Assembly (NCBI GenBank): GCA_033558025.1
Contig: JAUCEF010000013.1
Coordinates: 2,349,001-2,413,000 of the forward strand
DNA: 64,000 bases
Direction of reading: 5' to 3'
Source of the DNA: Phytophthora sp. 'mugwort'
Taxonomy: Eukaryota; Oomycota; Peronosporomycetes; Peronosporales; Peronosporaceae
Shown here: positions 33,650 through 42,152 of the stretch, in pieces
Numbering within the stretch: position 1 is the first letter of the stretch
Layout: the number at the start of each line of letters is the position of its first letter
Position numbers and translations under genes: made by a program
The notes under the pieces: model-generated
The model's database searches: none
The model's input: only the letters and a program-made list of their open reading frames with translations
Told to the model about the DNA's origin: nothing

Positions 33650-33979
33650 CTAATGACCTCTCAGCTTGTGGACGCGTAGGCTGCTCTGATTAGTGTAGGT
33701 TGCGTTGCAGACCTCACACTTGAAATCTACCTTCTCGCTTGCACTTGAGTTTCTAGGCATTCCTATTGGGAATTTTTTCGCAGTAGAAATGCTTCCGGCG
33801 CTGAGGTCCTTTAACCATCTTGACGCCACAATACTGGCATTCGCCTGATCTGGAAGCACCTTTTGAACTACATCAGGAGGCGTCCAACGCACACCCTCGT
33901 AGCTCAGGTAGCAGTGGCTTCGATAGTTTTCCTTGGTGTAGAGCATGCCGCTATGAACAAGGTCGCCCCTGAACAGCAC
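33650..33979 (-). pseudogene. element-borne 2OG-dioxygenase-like fragment with C2H2-like tail
   Basis: Frame of about 109 residues. It opens FRGDLVHSGMLYTKENYRSH, reminiscent of the distal His..Arg strand pair of double-stranded beta-helix 2-oxoglutarate/Fe(II) oxygenases. It ends with a C2H2-like finger, FKCEVCNATYTNQSSLRVHK. The upstream half of such a fold is not visible, so it is a fragment or a last exon. Assignment to the oxygenase fold is inferred from one motif. Confidence 0.4.
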
Positions 33980-34081
33980 GCAAAACCCACTGGGATATTC
34001 ACCACACGTGCTTTAGCGTCGTCTCTCGTCGTAAATCAAGCCGTGTATTCGTGAAGCATGGTTTAGGCTCTAGCGCGGAAA

Positions 34082-34725
34082 TCATGCTCTCTGGAACACC
34101 GTCCGGGTGATGTTGGCGAACTCTTGCCAAGTCGGTCTCTTATTAATCTTGATGGGGCTCTTGTTCGATGCTGCCAGGCTTTGAACGCATGAAGGAGAAC
34201 ACACCAGCATCCAGCCTGGGTGAATCATCGCGACCACTACCTCTAGGGCTCTCTGTAACTCCAACAGCGACGATGACATCCCCCTGGGATTATAGCGTGA
34301 CTGCGAGCGGAATTTGTCACCCGCGCGCCACCGACGCGATTGAAAACGCCCGCATACGTACGTTCCTTGGCCTGCGCTAGTAGAGTAGGAACTACACGGT
34401 CGGGCAGAACAAGCCCCCACTGGGAGGAACCCCTTCGGCAGCAAAGAGCCGGTCGCATTTTGCTCCGTCGGGGTCGTAAGACTATAATCTGAAAGTTGTG
34501 GGAACACTCGATGCGCGGAACGCTGGATATAACGGGAACGCTGGATGTAACGGGAACGTTTCTTACCAGTTTCTTTTTTATACTGGTATTGACAATTGTG
34601 CACTTTTTTGCGAGGGCTCTCACCAAGAAGGCCCTCGTCAGTCCACCAATCATATCAAATCTTCGCTTCTTGCTCAAACCTTCCGGCTTTTTTCCGGTCT
34701 GCTTTAGTTGAAATGGACAGGACAT
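34082..34725 (-). other. open frames next to the right inverted terminus
   Basis: A minus-strand ATG at about 34725, just 15 bases inside the terminus, starts MSCPFQLKQTGKKPEGLSKK and runs to 34243. A second frame (34603-34082) overlaps it. The composition is basic and no domain is recognised. They may be remnants of the DNA element's own protein. A short direct repeat of the type AACGCTGGATATAACGGGAACG occurs near 34520-34560. Confidence 0.35.
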
Positions 34726-34739
34726 GAATGTTTAATCTG

Positions 34740-34778
34740 ATTGGCTGCTGAAACATACTTTCCAACCGTGATAACCCC
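34740..34778 (-). repeat. right inverted terminus
   Basis: ATTGGCTGCTGAAACATACT to GATAACCCC, the reverse complement of 26433-26475 minus four bases. Confidence 0.6.
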
Positions 34779-35478
34779 TGCCCTAGGTCGATGTAGGCGA
34801 CTATGATAGAGCATAGTCATGAAAACAAATAGGTTATACTTGTGATACACCATTTTACAATTTGAACATCATGGCCGAGCTGCCGCGAAGAGACTCGCGC
34901 GGAGGCCCCGACAGGGTGGGGTGCAGACGACGATGGACGTTTTCTTGCAGTAAAAGGGTGAGCTGATACTGTGCATATTGGGTCTGGTCTTGTAGGAGTG
35001 GTTCCAGCGGGAGAAACGACGTCTCGAGGATGAAATTCGAGAGGTTCGTTATCGATGGACGCGTGCAATTGTTGGTGACTGTAGTGGACTCACCTGTGCT
35101 TGTACGCCAATTCTGTATAGGAGATGCAAGAAGCCGTATCAAACGTACACATTTTAAACCAGAACATGGAGCATCTCAACGACGTGGTGCGTTCCAAGAC
35201 TTGGATGTGACACAAACTTCTGTGTTGGGGCTACCTGAACTCTCTCTCATTTGGTACTTAATTGATTCTTGCTACTTGCCAATTTGACGACAGCAGGGCC
35301 AAGAGGTGGTGACCATTTCGTCCGTGTGGGTCCAATTCTTGCGTCAAATGACAGCGTCCAGCGAAAAAGCGCGCTAAGAAAGTGGTTGTAGCGACATCAG
35401 CGTATTCATTTGCTGTATTGCTCAGGTAGGTAGTCTTCAGGCAACAACCCACACATAATAATATGCGCCTATCATCTA
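34779..35478. other. gene-remnant-like flank of the island
   Basis: About 700 bases downstream of DNAJC17. Minus-strand frames at 35142-34855 (LPLEPLLQDQTQYAQYQLTL) and 35452-35258 look codon-like, with a possible GTGAGT donor near 35092, but no complete gene model or domain can be supported. They could be decayed 3' exons of a lost gene. Confidence 0.35.
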
Positions 35479-36525
35479 TCAGTGTGATTGCACGGAAGTC
35501 TGCTGCTGCTGCTCTTGCTGCAGCTTCGCTTTATCTCGCAGGGCGGCTAGAACCGTCTTCTCGAACGCCAAGTGCTTCTTCAGTGAAATAGGACCCCCAG
35601 GTAGCGTGGGGACGTTGCACTTCGGCATCCTCTTGGTCGTCGTCTTGTCTTCCGCAGACGTGAACCCGTCCGTCTCTACGATGTGACCCTGGATCGAGAC
35701 TCCTCGCCAGCAATCTTTATGCGCCTCAATCCGGACAGCATTTGCAGCCGCCGACGCTTCAGTGAAAACAACCTTCGCAGACGACGTCTTCATCTTGATC
35801 GTCTCGATTTCGCCATATGACCGCAGCTCTCGACTGAGCGTGTCGTCCGAGTGCGAGTACTGCTTCTTATCCCACTTGAACGTCACGGTTCGTTGTGACT
35901 TCGGAGCACCCTGAGACGCCTGATACTTCTCCAGCTCAGCCCGACGCTTTGATTCCCGAGCAAGACGTTCTTGCAGCTCTTGCTGCCGTGCCAAAGCCTT
36001 CTCCCGGAGCTTGGACAGCTCTGCCTTCTGCTGCTTTGCGCTGGGTTTTCTACTGCGCTCGAAGCTCTGCTCCTTCCTCAGCAGCTCTACCATTTATCAG
36101 CACCACGTATGATATCAGATCTCACCACTATAACAACGTAGGAAACCACGCACGCACCGTCTCGCATCTGTCTGCGTTTGCCATCGAGCTTTGCCTCCCG
36201 CTCGCGTTGCTTCTTTTTGGCCAGCAGTTCGCGCGACAGCTTCTTGTCATAAGCCTCTTTCTTCTTAGGGTCCAGCAGAATGTCGCGCGCATGTGTCAGT
36301 TCCAGAAACTTTTGCACTGCAACACAAACAACAATTATCCCGTTAAAAGAGAAGGCACGACCTCTACTAACATAATACCAGCCGCCTTTTACCGTCTCCG
36401 CCGCGATCGGGGTGGTGCAGGATAGACTTCTTCTTGTATGCACGTGCTACTTGGCGCTCGTCTACCGCGGGTTCGAGCCCCAGGATCTCGTACAGGTCCT
36501 CCCTGAACTCGTCGTCGCCTGCCAT
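35479..36525 (-). CDS. DNAJC17: DnaJ homologue subfamily C member 17-like (J domain plus RRM)
   Basis: Three exons: 36525-36393, 36316-36158 and 36086-35479, with 76- and 71-nt introns, both phase 1, giving 299 aa (human DNAJC17 304). The J domain fills residues 1-70 (DLYEILGL, then the HPD triad in HHPDRGGD, then FLELTHARDILLDPKKKEAY). A basic helix follows (KQQKAELSKLREKALARQQ), then an RRM-like fold at about 165-235 (VTFKWDKKQYSH, then YGEIETIKMKTSSAKVVF). The C-terminal tail is Gln-rich. J proteins stimulate Hsp70; DNAJC17/Cwf23 family members act with the spliceosome in the nucleus. The joins GGD-VQKFLEL and QMRD-ELLRKEQ restore family sequence and support the exon model. Its start is 87 bp from the DDI1 stop, same strand. 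Confidence 0.9.
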
Positions 36526-36612
36526 CGTCACTGAAGCTACACTGAGAGAAAATGATGTGTGATTCGACAAATATGGGTCCAAACTGCGATTTGATTGGTT
36601 AATAGCGATCAA

Positions 36613-38660
36613 CTACATGCTCTCGAATAGAAGCCCCGCCGCCATCTCAACGTTGCCGTTGCAAGTCCGCAGCGCCTGGATAGCCTATAATGCGAACAAG
36701 ACAACACACGTCGAAGATATCAGCAACGTCAATGTGGACACTCGGGCATGGACCTCGTATACCTGCTGCTCAAGGAAGCCCAGCCCCACGAGCTGAGCGA
36801 TCTTCTCTTGGTCGACGTGGCCTCCAGCTGCCACTGGAGCAGGAATTGGAACCGCTGCAGCGGAAGTCGGAGTGGAGCCCGGAGTTGAAGCCGGAACGGG
36901 GACGCCGCCAAGTGTGGCTGGAGGCTGCGCGGAATCCGCACGGTTCTCCGAGGATGGAATTTCCTGTCAAGCCATACGAGTAAATACGCGGCACATGCGA
37001 CTAATACGCAAAATTACTGAGACGTACATGTTCCGGCAAGAAGGAAACCTCGTGAAAGCGCTCGCCTTCATGCAGACGAAGGACGTTCTTGCCCAAATCA
37101 ATACAGCACTACACCATAAGATCCAGTTAGTTAGCAGTAAAACTTCGCATGATATGAGCTGGCGTGGTAGCACCTGATGCCGCTTGAGCATGTCCAAACC
37201 GAACAGAAAGTCCACGCCCTGCTGATCTAAAATTGTGAAGCTGCAGTTATAAAACTCGTTGCCAATCTTCAGTGCGGCCATGTGCACTTTGCCAATAATA
37301 GTAGCGGTGCCCACACCGACAGCCTGTTGCGTTAAACAAACTTTTTATCGTTAGATCAGGAAGGCCGTCGTCATCATCGTTAGCTAGATACCGCACCTGG
37401 CCAGCAAAACGCTTGTCCACAAGTCGCATGATGCCACATCGCTCGGCACAGCTCTTCAGATACCGCAAAGAACCAGTCAGCTATCGGTAATCGACTCGTA
37501 AATAAATGAGAGCAGGTCGTACCGACGACATGATGGTCGACTGTGCTCCAGAGTCCACAAACGCCTTCACTTGCGTCCCGTTTACCTCGCACGGGATGTA
37601 AAGCATGGTGACACGGGCAAAGGCCTCGGGCATCTCCTCGATTGCGATCTCCATATTCTTCTGAACATTCGACAGACGAATCCGCTCCGCGATTTTGCCC
37701 TGGGCCTCGGCATCGAACGGATTCCGCTCCAGAGCCTCAATCTCTTGTTGTTCCTCAAACTTCCGCGACGCAGCCTCCATGTGCATCTGCATCAGCGCCA
37801 TGCGCACATTCTACAAACGTAAGGATCGAAACAAAATTAAAAAAAATAAAATTAGTTAGCTCGCATCCAATTTCTGTCAGCAACAACCGGTAGTGCCACG
37901 CACCGCCACGCTTTTGGTCTGAAGTGCCGTCACCAACTTTGGATTCGCTTGTTGTAACTGCAGCACAGAACGTTAACAGCAATCAGCCCCTCACCACCAA
38001 CAAAAGCAAAAGTCGCGCCTATCACCTCCGCCAGTAGCTGGGGATTCTTGTCCATGATGTCAAGAAGCACCTCCGGTGTCGGGTTTGCCTATCCAGATCC
38101 CATAACCATAGTTAACAATCTCAACTCGTGCTTCCAATTAAACCCACACAGCATCTTCACACCGGAATCTCGTGCAACTTCATGCCCGGACGAGCTGTAA
38201 ATCCTGTTGCGGCCGGCATCGCAGGTCTTGACGCAGCCTGCGCAGCAGAGGGGTTGCGCATGATCACCAGCAGGTCGTCGTCCTTCACGCCCGCCTGCTC
38301 GAACTAGCGAGCGAAACAAGTTTACACAACAAACCCTTCAGTCATCAATTCAAACTCCAGGTATTAAGCCTCATTGACGTCTCCATGACAATACTTACCG
38401 TCTGATCGAGACGCAGCGGGTTACCGTTTAGCATCAACACTTGCGCGACCGCGGGGATACCAAACTGCAACGATACGTGCAACAGGTTAGCGGGGGGGGA
38501 TGTGAATTGATACATCCAGTCAACCAGCTGTCAAGCCTCGACGAGAAAGAAGATTTACCTGCTGCTGCAGTTGTGGACCTACGGAGCTAAGCTGCTGCGT
38601 GGCCTCTGCAATAATCTGCGCCACTTGTCCGCCGTCCGCCGATGTTACCGTCACCTGCAT
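36613..38660 (-). CDS. DDI1: DDI1-type ubiquitin shuttle/aspartic protease
   Basis: Eleven exons: 38660-38559, 38464-38399, 38303-38163, 38088-38026, 37957-37904, 37810-37523, 37453-37397, 37323-37174, 37108-37028, 36963-36763 and 36684-36613. Total 424 aa (yeast Ddi1 428). All ten introns are phase 0. An N-terminal ubiquitin-like domain ([12 protein letters not shown], then [10 protein letters not shown], then [12 protein letters not shown]) is followed by a helical linker ([18 protein letters not shown]). Then comes the retropepsin-like domain with active-site [13 protein letters not shown] and the hydrophobic strand [18 protein letters not shown] domain closes the protein ([17 protein letters not shown], then [20 protein letters not shown]). 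Ddi1 carries ubiquitylated clients to the proteasome and cleaves some of them. All key residues are present. Confidence 0.93.
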
Positions 38661-39056
38661 TGCTCTCGATCTTAATTGTCTCTATTTTTGATACTGGTGA
38701 CGTGTAAATATTTTTTACCGCTTAAGTACGACTTCCGCAAAGTGTTCTTACTGTACATTAAATATTTTGCTGTAAGGGTAGTGTAGTGATCAACTGCCGT
38801 TGATGACTGCGAACTCAAGCGGCTTGACTACGGAACTACTTACGTATGTAACTACAGTAAATGTGCTGTATTTCGTATAATGAGTTCGAATGATATCGGT
38901 CCACAGTTCTGCCTGATATCCGTTCCAAAAGACCAGGCAGGTCTCCATCCATCCACTTGCCATCGACAGAATGAGGCGCACGGTGCTCCCGAGTTCCTAA
39001 ACGTTCCATGGCCAGCAAGGAACCAGCACCGCTCCACGACTAGTCGCCGTATATTT
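38661..39056. other. divergent intergenic region between DDI1 and the PH-like gene
   Basis: About 400 bases, AT-rich near DDI1. Short frames on both strands only. It holds the DDI1 promoter and most of the PH gene promoter. The initiator of the latter is at 39057. Confidence 0.5.
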
Positions 39057-39070
39057 TCATTCCGCGATTT
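39057..39070 (+). promoter_or_regulatory. Inr-type core promoter of the PH-like gene
   Basis: TCATTCCGCGATTT matches the oomycete initiator TCATTYYNCAWTTT at 13 of 14 positions and lies 48 nt before the ATG at 39118. This is the best initiator match in the window. Confidence 0.6.
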
Positions 39071-39117
39071 ACTTTGCCGGCCTTGAGCAAGTACAAAAGC
39101 TAAAGAGCTCAAATAAA

Positions 39118-40129
39118 ATGACCACTTCGTTTCGGTGCACTACATTCGAGACGTCCATGAAGATGCAGTCCTGCCACTTGTTCTGGTGTGTACAACCAAC
39201 TAATTGAGTCAAATGCATTGTTACTAACTCGTTGTGAGTGCTTGCTTACTACCAGGCATAAGTCAACGCTCAGCATCATCCTCAAGCGCGAACTGGCGGA
39301 CTGCACACCCAGTCGAGAAGTGCCGGTGCTTCACGTCCATCGACCTGCCATATTCGGGGGTGATCTGGAGATCGACCTCGGTGGCAGTGTCCACCCCGTG
39401 CGCATGCTCCCCGTTTCCGGCAAGGATGTGCGGAATCTGCGCTTCGGCCTCGTGTACGGACCCAAGCGCAAGCGCGTTCGCTTCCGCGCACCAGACGTGG
39501 CGACGTATGATAACTGGGAGATGGTCCTCGAGGTGGCTGTCGAGAAGGCAGCGGCCGAACGTCCGACATTCCCTACGTGGCCGTACGCAGGCACGTCGCC
39601 GAGCTTGTCGGCACTGGAAGACGGATACATCTCGGAGGAGTTCGGCTTCAGCGACGGTGACGGCAGCGACGAGAGTAAGACGGGCGACGTTCGGTATAAA
39701 CCGCCACACACATTGCAAAACCCCTTGATTGGCAGCTTCGTGGACTTTATGGACCCTCCGTCTCCAGAGAAGATTTCGAGTGATGAAGACGACACAGAGG
39801 AAAACTATGCCCAGATTCCTTCGACCGAGAGCGAGCACGAGGCCTCGATCTTGCCCCTCGCTCGCGAAGCTGAGATAATTCGAGCCAAACTGCCCACTTC
39901 GGACACTTGCGGGTACGTCAGCAGCAAAGTGCCGAGGCTTTCAAACCAAGAGGCCGCCTGGAAGCCCAAGAAGCCGCAGTTGGAAAACCCGTTCGCCACT
40001 CGTCTTCGACTTCAACTCATTTCCAATAGCGGACCAGAAGCTGTCAAGGTCTCGATCGGGGATTTGTTCACGTGGCTCCGACCAGGAGTTGACAATATAG
40101 AAGGACGGGAAAGACGCAAGCGGGTATAA
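39118..40129 (+). CDS. PH-like domain protein
   Basis: Two exons: 39118-39185 and 39256-40129, separated by a 70-nt intron with GTGTGT donor, TACTAAC branch site and ACCAG acceptor, phase 2, 313 aa. Residues about 20-130 read as a pleckstrin-homology fold: CHLFWHKSTLSIILKREL, then a variable middle, then RFRAPDVATYDNWEMVLEVA, where the conserved Trp of the last PH helix is present. The remainder is acidic and Ser/Pro-rich (SSDEDDTEENYAQIPSTESE), probably disordered. Such proteins bind phosphoinositides or act as scaffolds. No catalytic domain is visible and no closer orthologue is claimed. CorA follows 181 bp downstream on the same strand. Confidence 0.7.
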
Positions 40130-40284
40130 AGTCTCGAATACAATGCACTAAAATATGCGTCTCAGATTCGACTAGTGCTAGAAACATAGTGAAATAAAGT
40201 GACATCTTTTTGACCAATCATAAAAATAAATTACCTTCCATAGACCTGATAAGTGTACCAGCTCAGTCCCAGTTCTCTCCCAGT

Positions 40285-40302
40285 ATGCGTTGCTTCTTAT
40301 AA
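40285..40302 (+). promoter_or_regulatory. upstream minicistron before the CorA gene
   Basis: ATG CGT TGC TTC TTA TAA encodes a five-residue peptide, ends 8 bases before the main ATG at 40311 and is in a different frame. If it is within the transcript it could lower or regulate translation of the transporter. Confidence 0.35.
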
Positions 40303-40310
40303 CCCCGACA

Positions 40311-42035
40311 ATGCCGGGGCCCATGGATTTCTACGCTGTGGACGAGGACACGCCGCTGCTGCAGGACCTGGCGACGACCGACGCGTCTCCGCGGAGCGAG
40401 TCGGAGCCCAGCGCGTATCCAGAGGCCGTCAACAGCGGTGACTCCTGCGTCACGCGGCGCAGTCTGCCAACGACGGAGTTGGAGCTTAGCGTGGACAAGA
40501 TCTCGTTCCTCTTCAGTCCGTCAGCTCGCCCTGGCTACGGTAGTCCCAGCACCTACAAGAGCTTTGCTGACGTGCCGCTGAATGGCTCGCTGCAGGACGA
40601 CGACGAGCTCAACATGCTGGACCCGTACTTCGACGTGACCCCGTCCCGCCTCCGTGTGGCCTTTGAAGGTGCAGGACCAGAGGGAGATGGGGATTTGAGT
40701 TATGAAGAATTCCGTGTTGCATTGGAGACGCTGGGCATCCGCTGCTCGGACGACTCGGTGTTCATAAAGTTAGTACAGAGCATTGATAGACTGAAGAACG
40801 GGCGCATCACGTTGCAGCAGTTTGACGCAGCCGTGCATCGACTGAAGTTGATGCACATGTTTGACGAAGGAACGGTGCAAGAGATGAAGACGGTGGGGTA
40901 CCACCAGGCAGCACTATCAGTCTCGGACTTTTCGAGCACTAGACTGCAGAGCTTTGCGTTGCGACAGGAGAATTTGCCCGAGTTCTTCACAGCGCATAGA
41001 CCCGAGTGGGTGAATGTACGGTGGATCAATCTGGACGGACGAGATAGCGTGAACCTCAAACGACTGGCTATCAAGTATCGTCTGCATCCGCTAGCGATTG
41101 AGGACACGATTGAAGGCCACGAACGGCCTAAATTTGATCGATATGATGGTCATTTATTCCTCGTGTTCCCAGTGCTGAGAATGCAAGTGATGCCGGACAA
41201 AGGACTCCCCATGGACCGAAAGCGCAACCGACTGTTGTCAGATGCAGGAGGGACATCTTTACCAACTTTTGTCAAGCGAGCGTCGTTCCGTCGAAGTGTG
41301 AGTGCTGTCACGGACGAGGAGGATGACGAAGACCCGCTGAAGTTGTGGATCGAGCACGTATTTATCTTCGTCGTGGACAATGACACGGTGATCACAGTCA
41401 AAGACGGTGGCGACAACGATATCTGGACGGAGCTGAACCGCCGACTGGCCGTGCCGTACTCCAAGCTGAGGCACAATGATGCTAAGTTTCTCGTATACTC
41501 GGTGCTCGATGTGATTGTGGATCAGGTGACGAGCGTGGTCGACTCAATCACAGACTGCCTCATTGAGCTTGAGAACCAACTCGAACAAGAGCGTCACCGA
41601 TTTGAGTTGCGCTCGTTGCGGCTATTGAAAAACGAGTTGTTCAGACTACCGCGGTTGCTCAAGCCTGCACGCGAGGTGCTGAAGAATATCATTGAGAGCA
41701 AAGATTTCGATGCTGTTGTGACTGACTACGTTCGTGACGTGCACGATCATGTGGTTGTTGCGCTCGATGACATTGAACAACAATTGCAGATGTGTCGTCA
41801 GCTTACCGAAGAATATCGCGATGCCAAGGCGAATCAGATGAACTACGTCATCTACACACTCACTGTGGTCACGACGGTTTTCCTCCCAGGTCAGTTTCTC
41901 ACAGGAGTTTACGGCATGAACTTCGATGACATGCCCGAGCTCCATGAACGTTATGGATACGCCCTCTTTTGGGTCTTTGCCATTGCCATTGCTGCCGCAT
42001 TGCAGCTCTACTTCCGCTACAAGCAATGGATTTGA
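40311..42035 (+). CDS. CorA-type magnesium transporter with N-terminal EF-hand-like pair
   Basis: Single exon, 574 aa. Residues 1-100 are acidic and Ser-rich. Residues about 105-185 carry two EF-hand-like loops (GPEGDGDLSYEEFRVAL, then DRLKNGRITLQQFDAAVH), the first close to a canonical Ca2+ loop. The CorA cytosolic domain follows (VRWINLDGRDSVNLKRLA, then LHPLAIEDTIEGHERPK), with the long stalk helix (LRLLKNELFRLPRLLKPARE). Two C-terminal membrane segments complete it, about 508-532 and 547-565, with the signature YGMNF at about 533. CorA pentamers conduct Mg2+. The EF-hand fusion suggests Ca2+ or Mg2+ sensing, an inference. The start MPGPMDFYAVDED is the first in-frame ATG. Convergent with ZW10 (117 bp between stops). 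Confidence 0.9.
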   Translation: MPGPMDFYAVDEDTPLLQDLATTDASPRSESEPSAYPEAVNSGDSCVTRRSLPTTELELSVDKISFLFSPSARPGYGSPSTYKSFADVPLNGSLQDDDELNMLDPYFDVTPSRLRVAFEGAGPEGDGDLSYEEFRVALETLGIRCSDDSVFIKLVQSIDRLKNGRITLQQFDAAVHRLKLMHMFDEGTVQEMKTVGYHQAALSVSDFSSTRLQSFALRQENLPEFFTAHRPEWVNVRWINLDGRDSVNLKRLAIKYRLHPLAIEDTIEGHERPKFDRYDGHLFLVFPVLRMQVMPDKGLPMDRKRNRLLSDAGGTSLPTFVKRASFRRSVSAVTDEEDDEDPLKLWIEHVFIFVVDNDTVITVKDGGDNDIWTELNRRLAVPYSKLRHNDAKFLVYSVLDVIVDQVTSVVDSITDCLIELENQLEQERHRFELRSLRLLKNELFRLPRLLKPAREVLKNIIESKDFDAVVTDYVRDVHDHVVVALDDIEQQLQMCRQLTEEYRDAKANQMNYVIYTLTVVTTVFLPGQFLTGVYGMNFDDMPELHERYGYALFWVFAIAIAAALQLYFRYKQWI

Positions 42036-42152
42036 GCTGCCTAGACACACTGAGTTGTACGTCGTGAATGAAGGATCGATATAAATGCGAATTTTCCTCG
42101 CGGGATGATCATATAACTGGGCTATTCTTCCTGGTTGTCCTTAATTTTGGTC

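Larger units (their letters stand above)
26433..34778. mobile_element. composite island bounded by ~40-bp inverted termini
   Basis: GGGGTTATCACGGTTGGAAA at 26433 continues through AGTATGTTTCAGCAGCCAAT to 26475. It reappears as its reverse complement at 34740-34778, differing mainly by a 4-base AGTA insertion in the left copy. This looks like the terminal inverted repeats of a DNA transposon into which the Gypsy element at 26641-32819 was inserted. The right part (33650-34725) keeps element-like open frames on the minus strand. No convincing target-site duplication was found next to the termini, so the outer limits are provisional. Confidence 0.5.
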
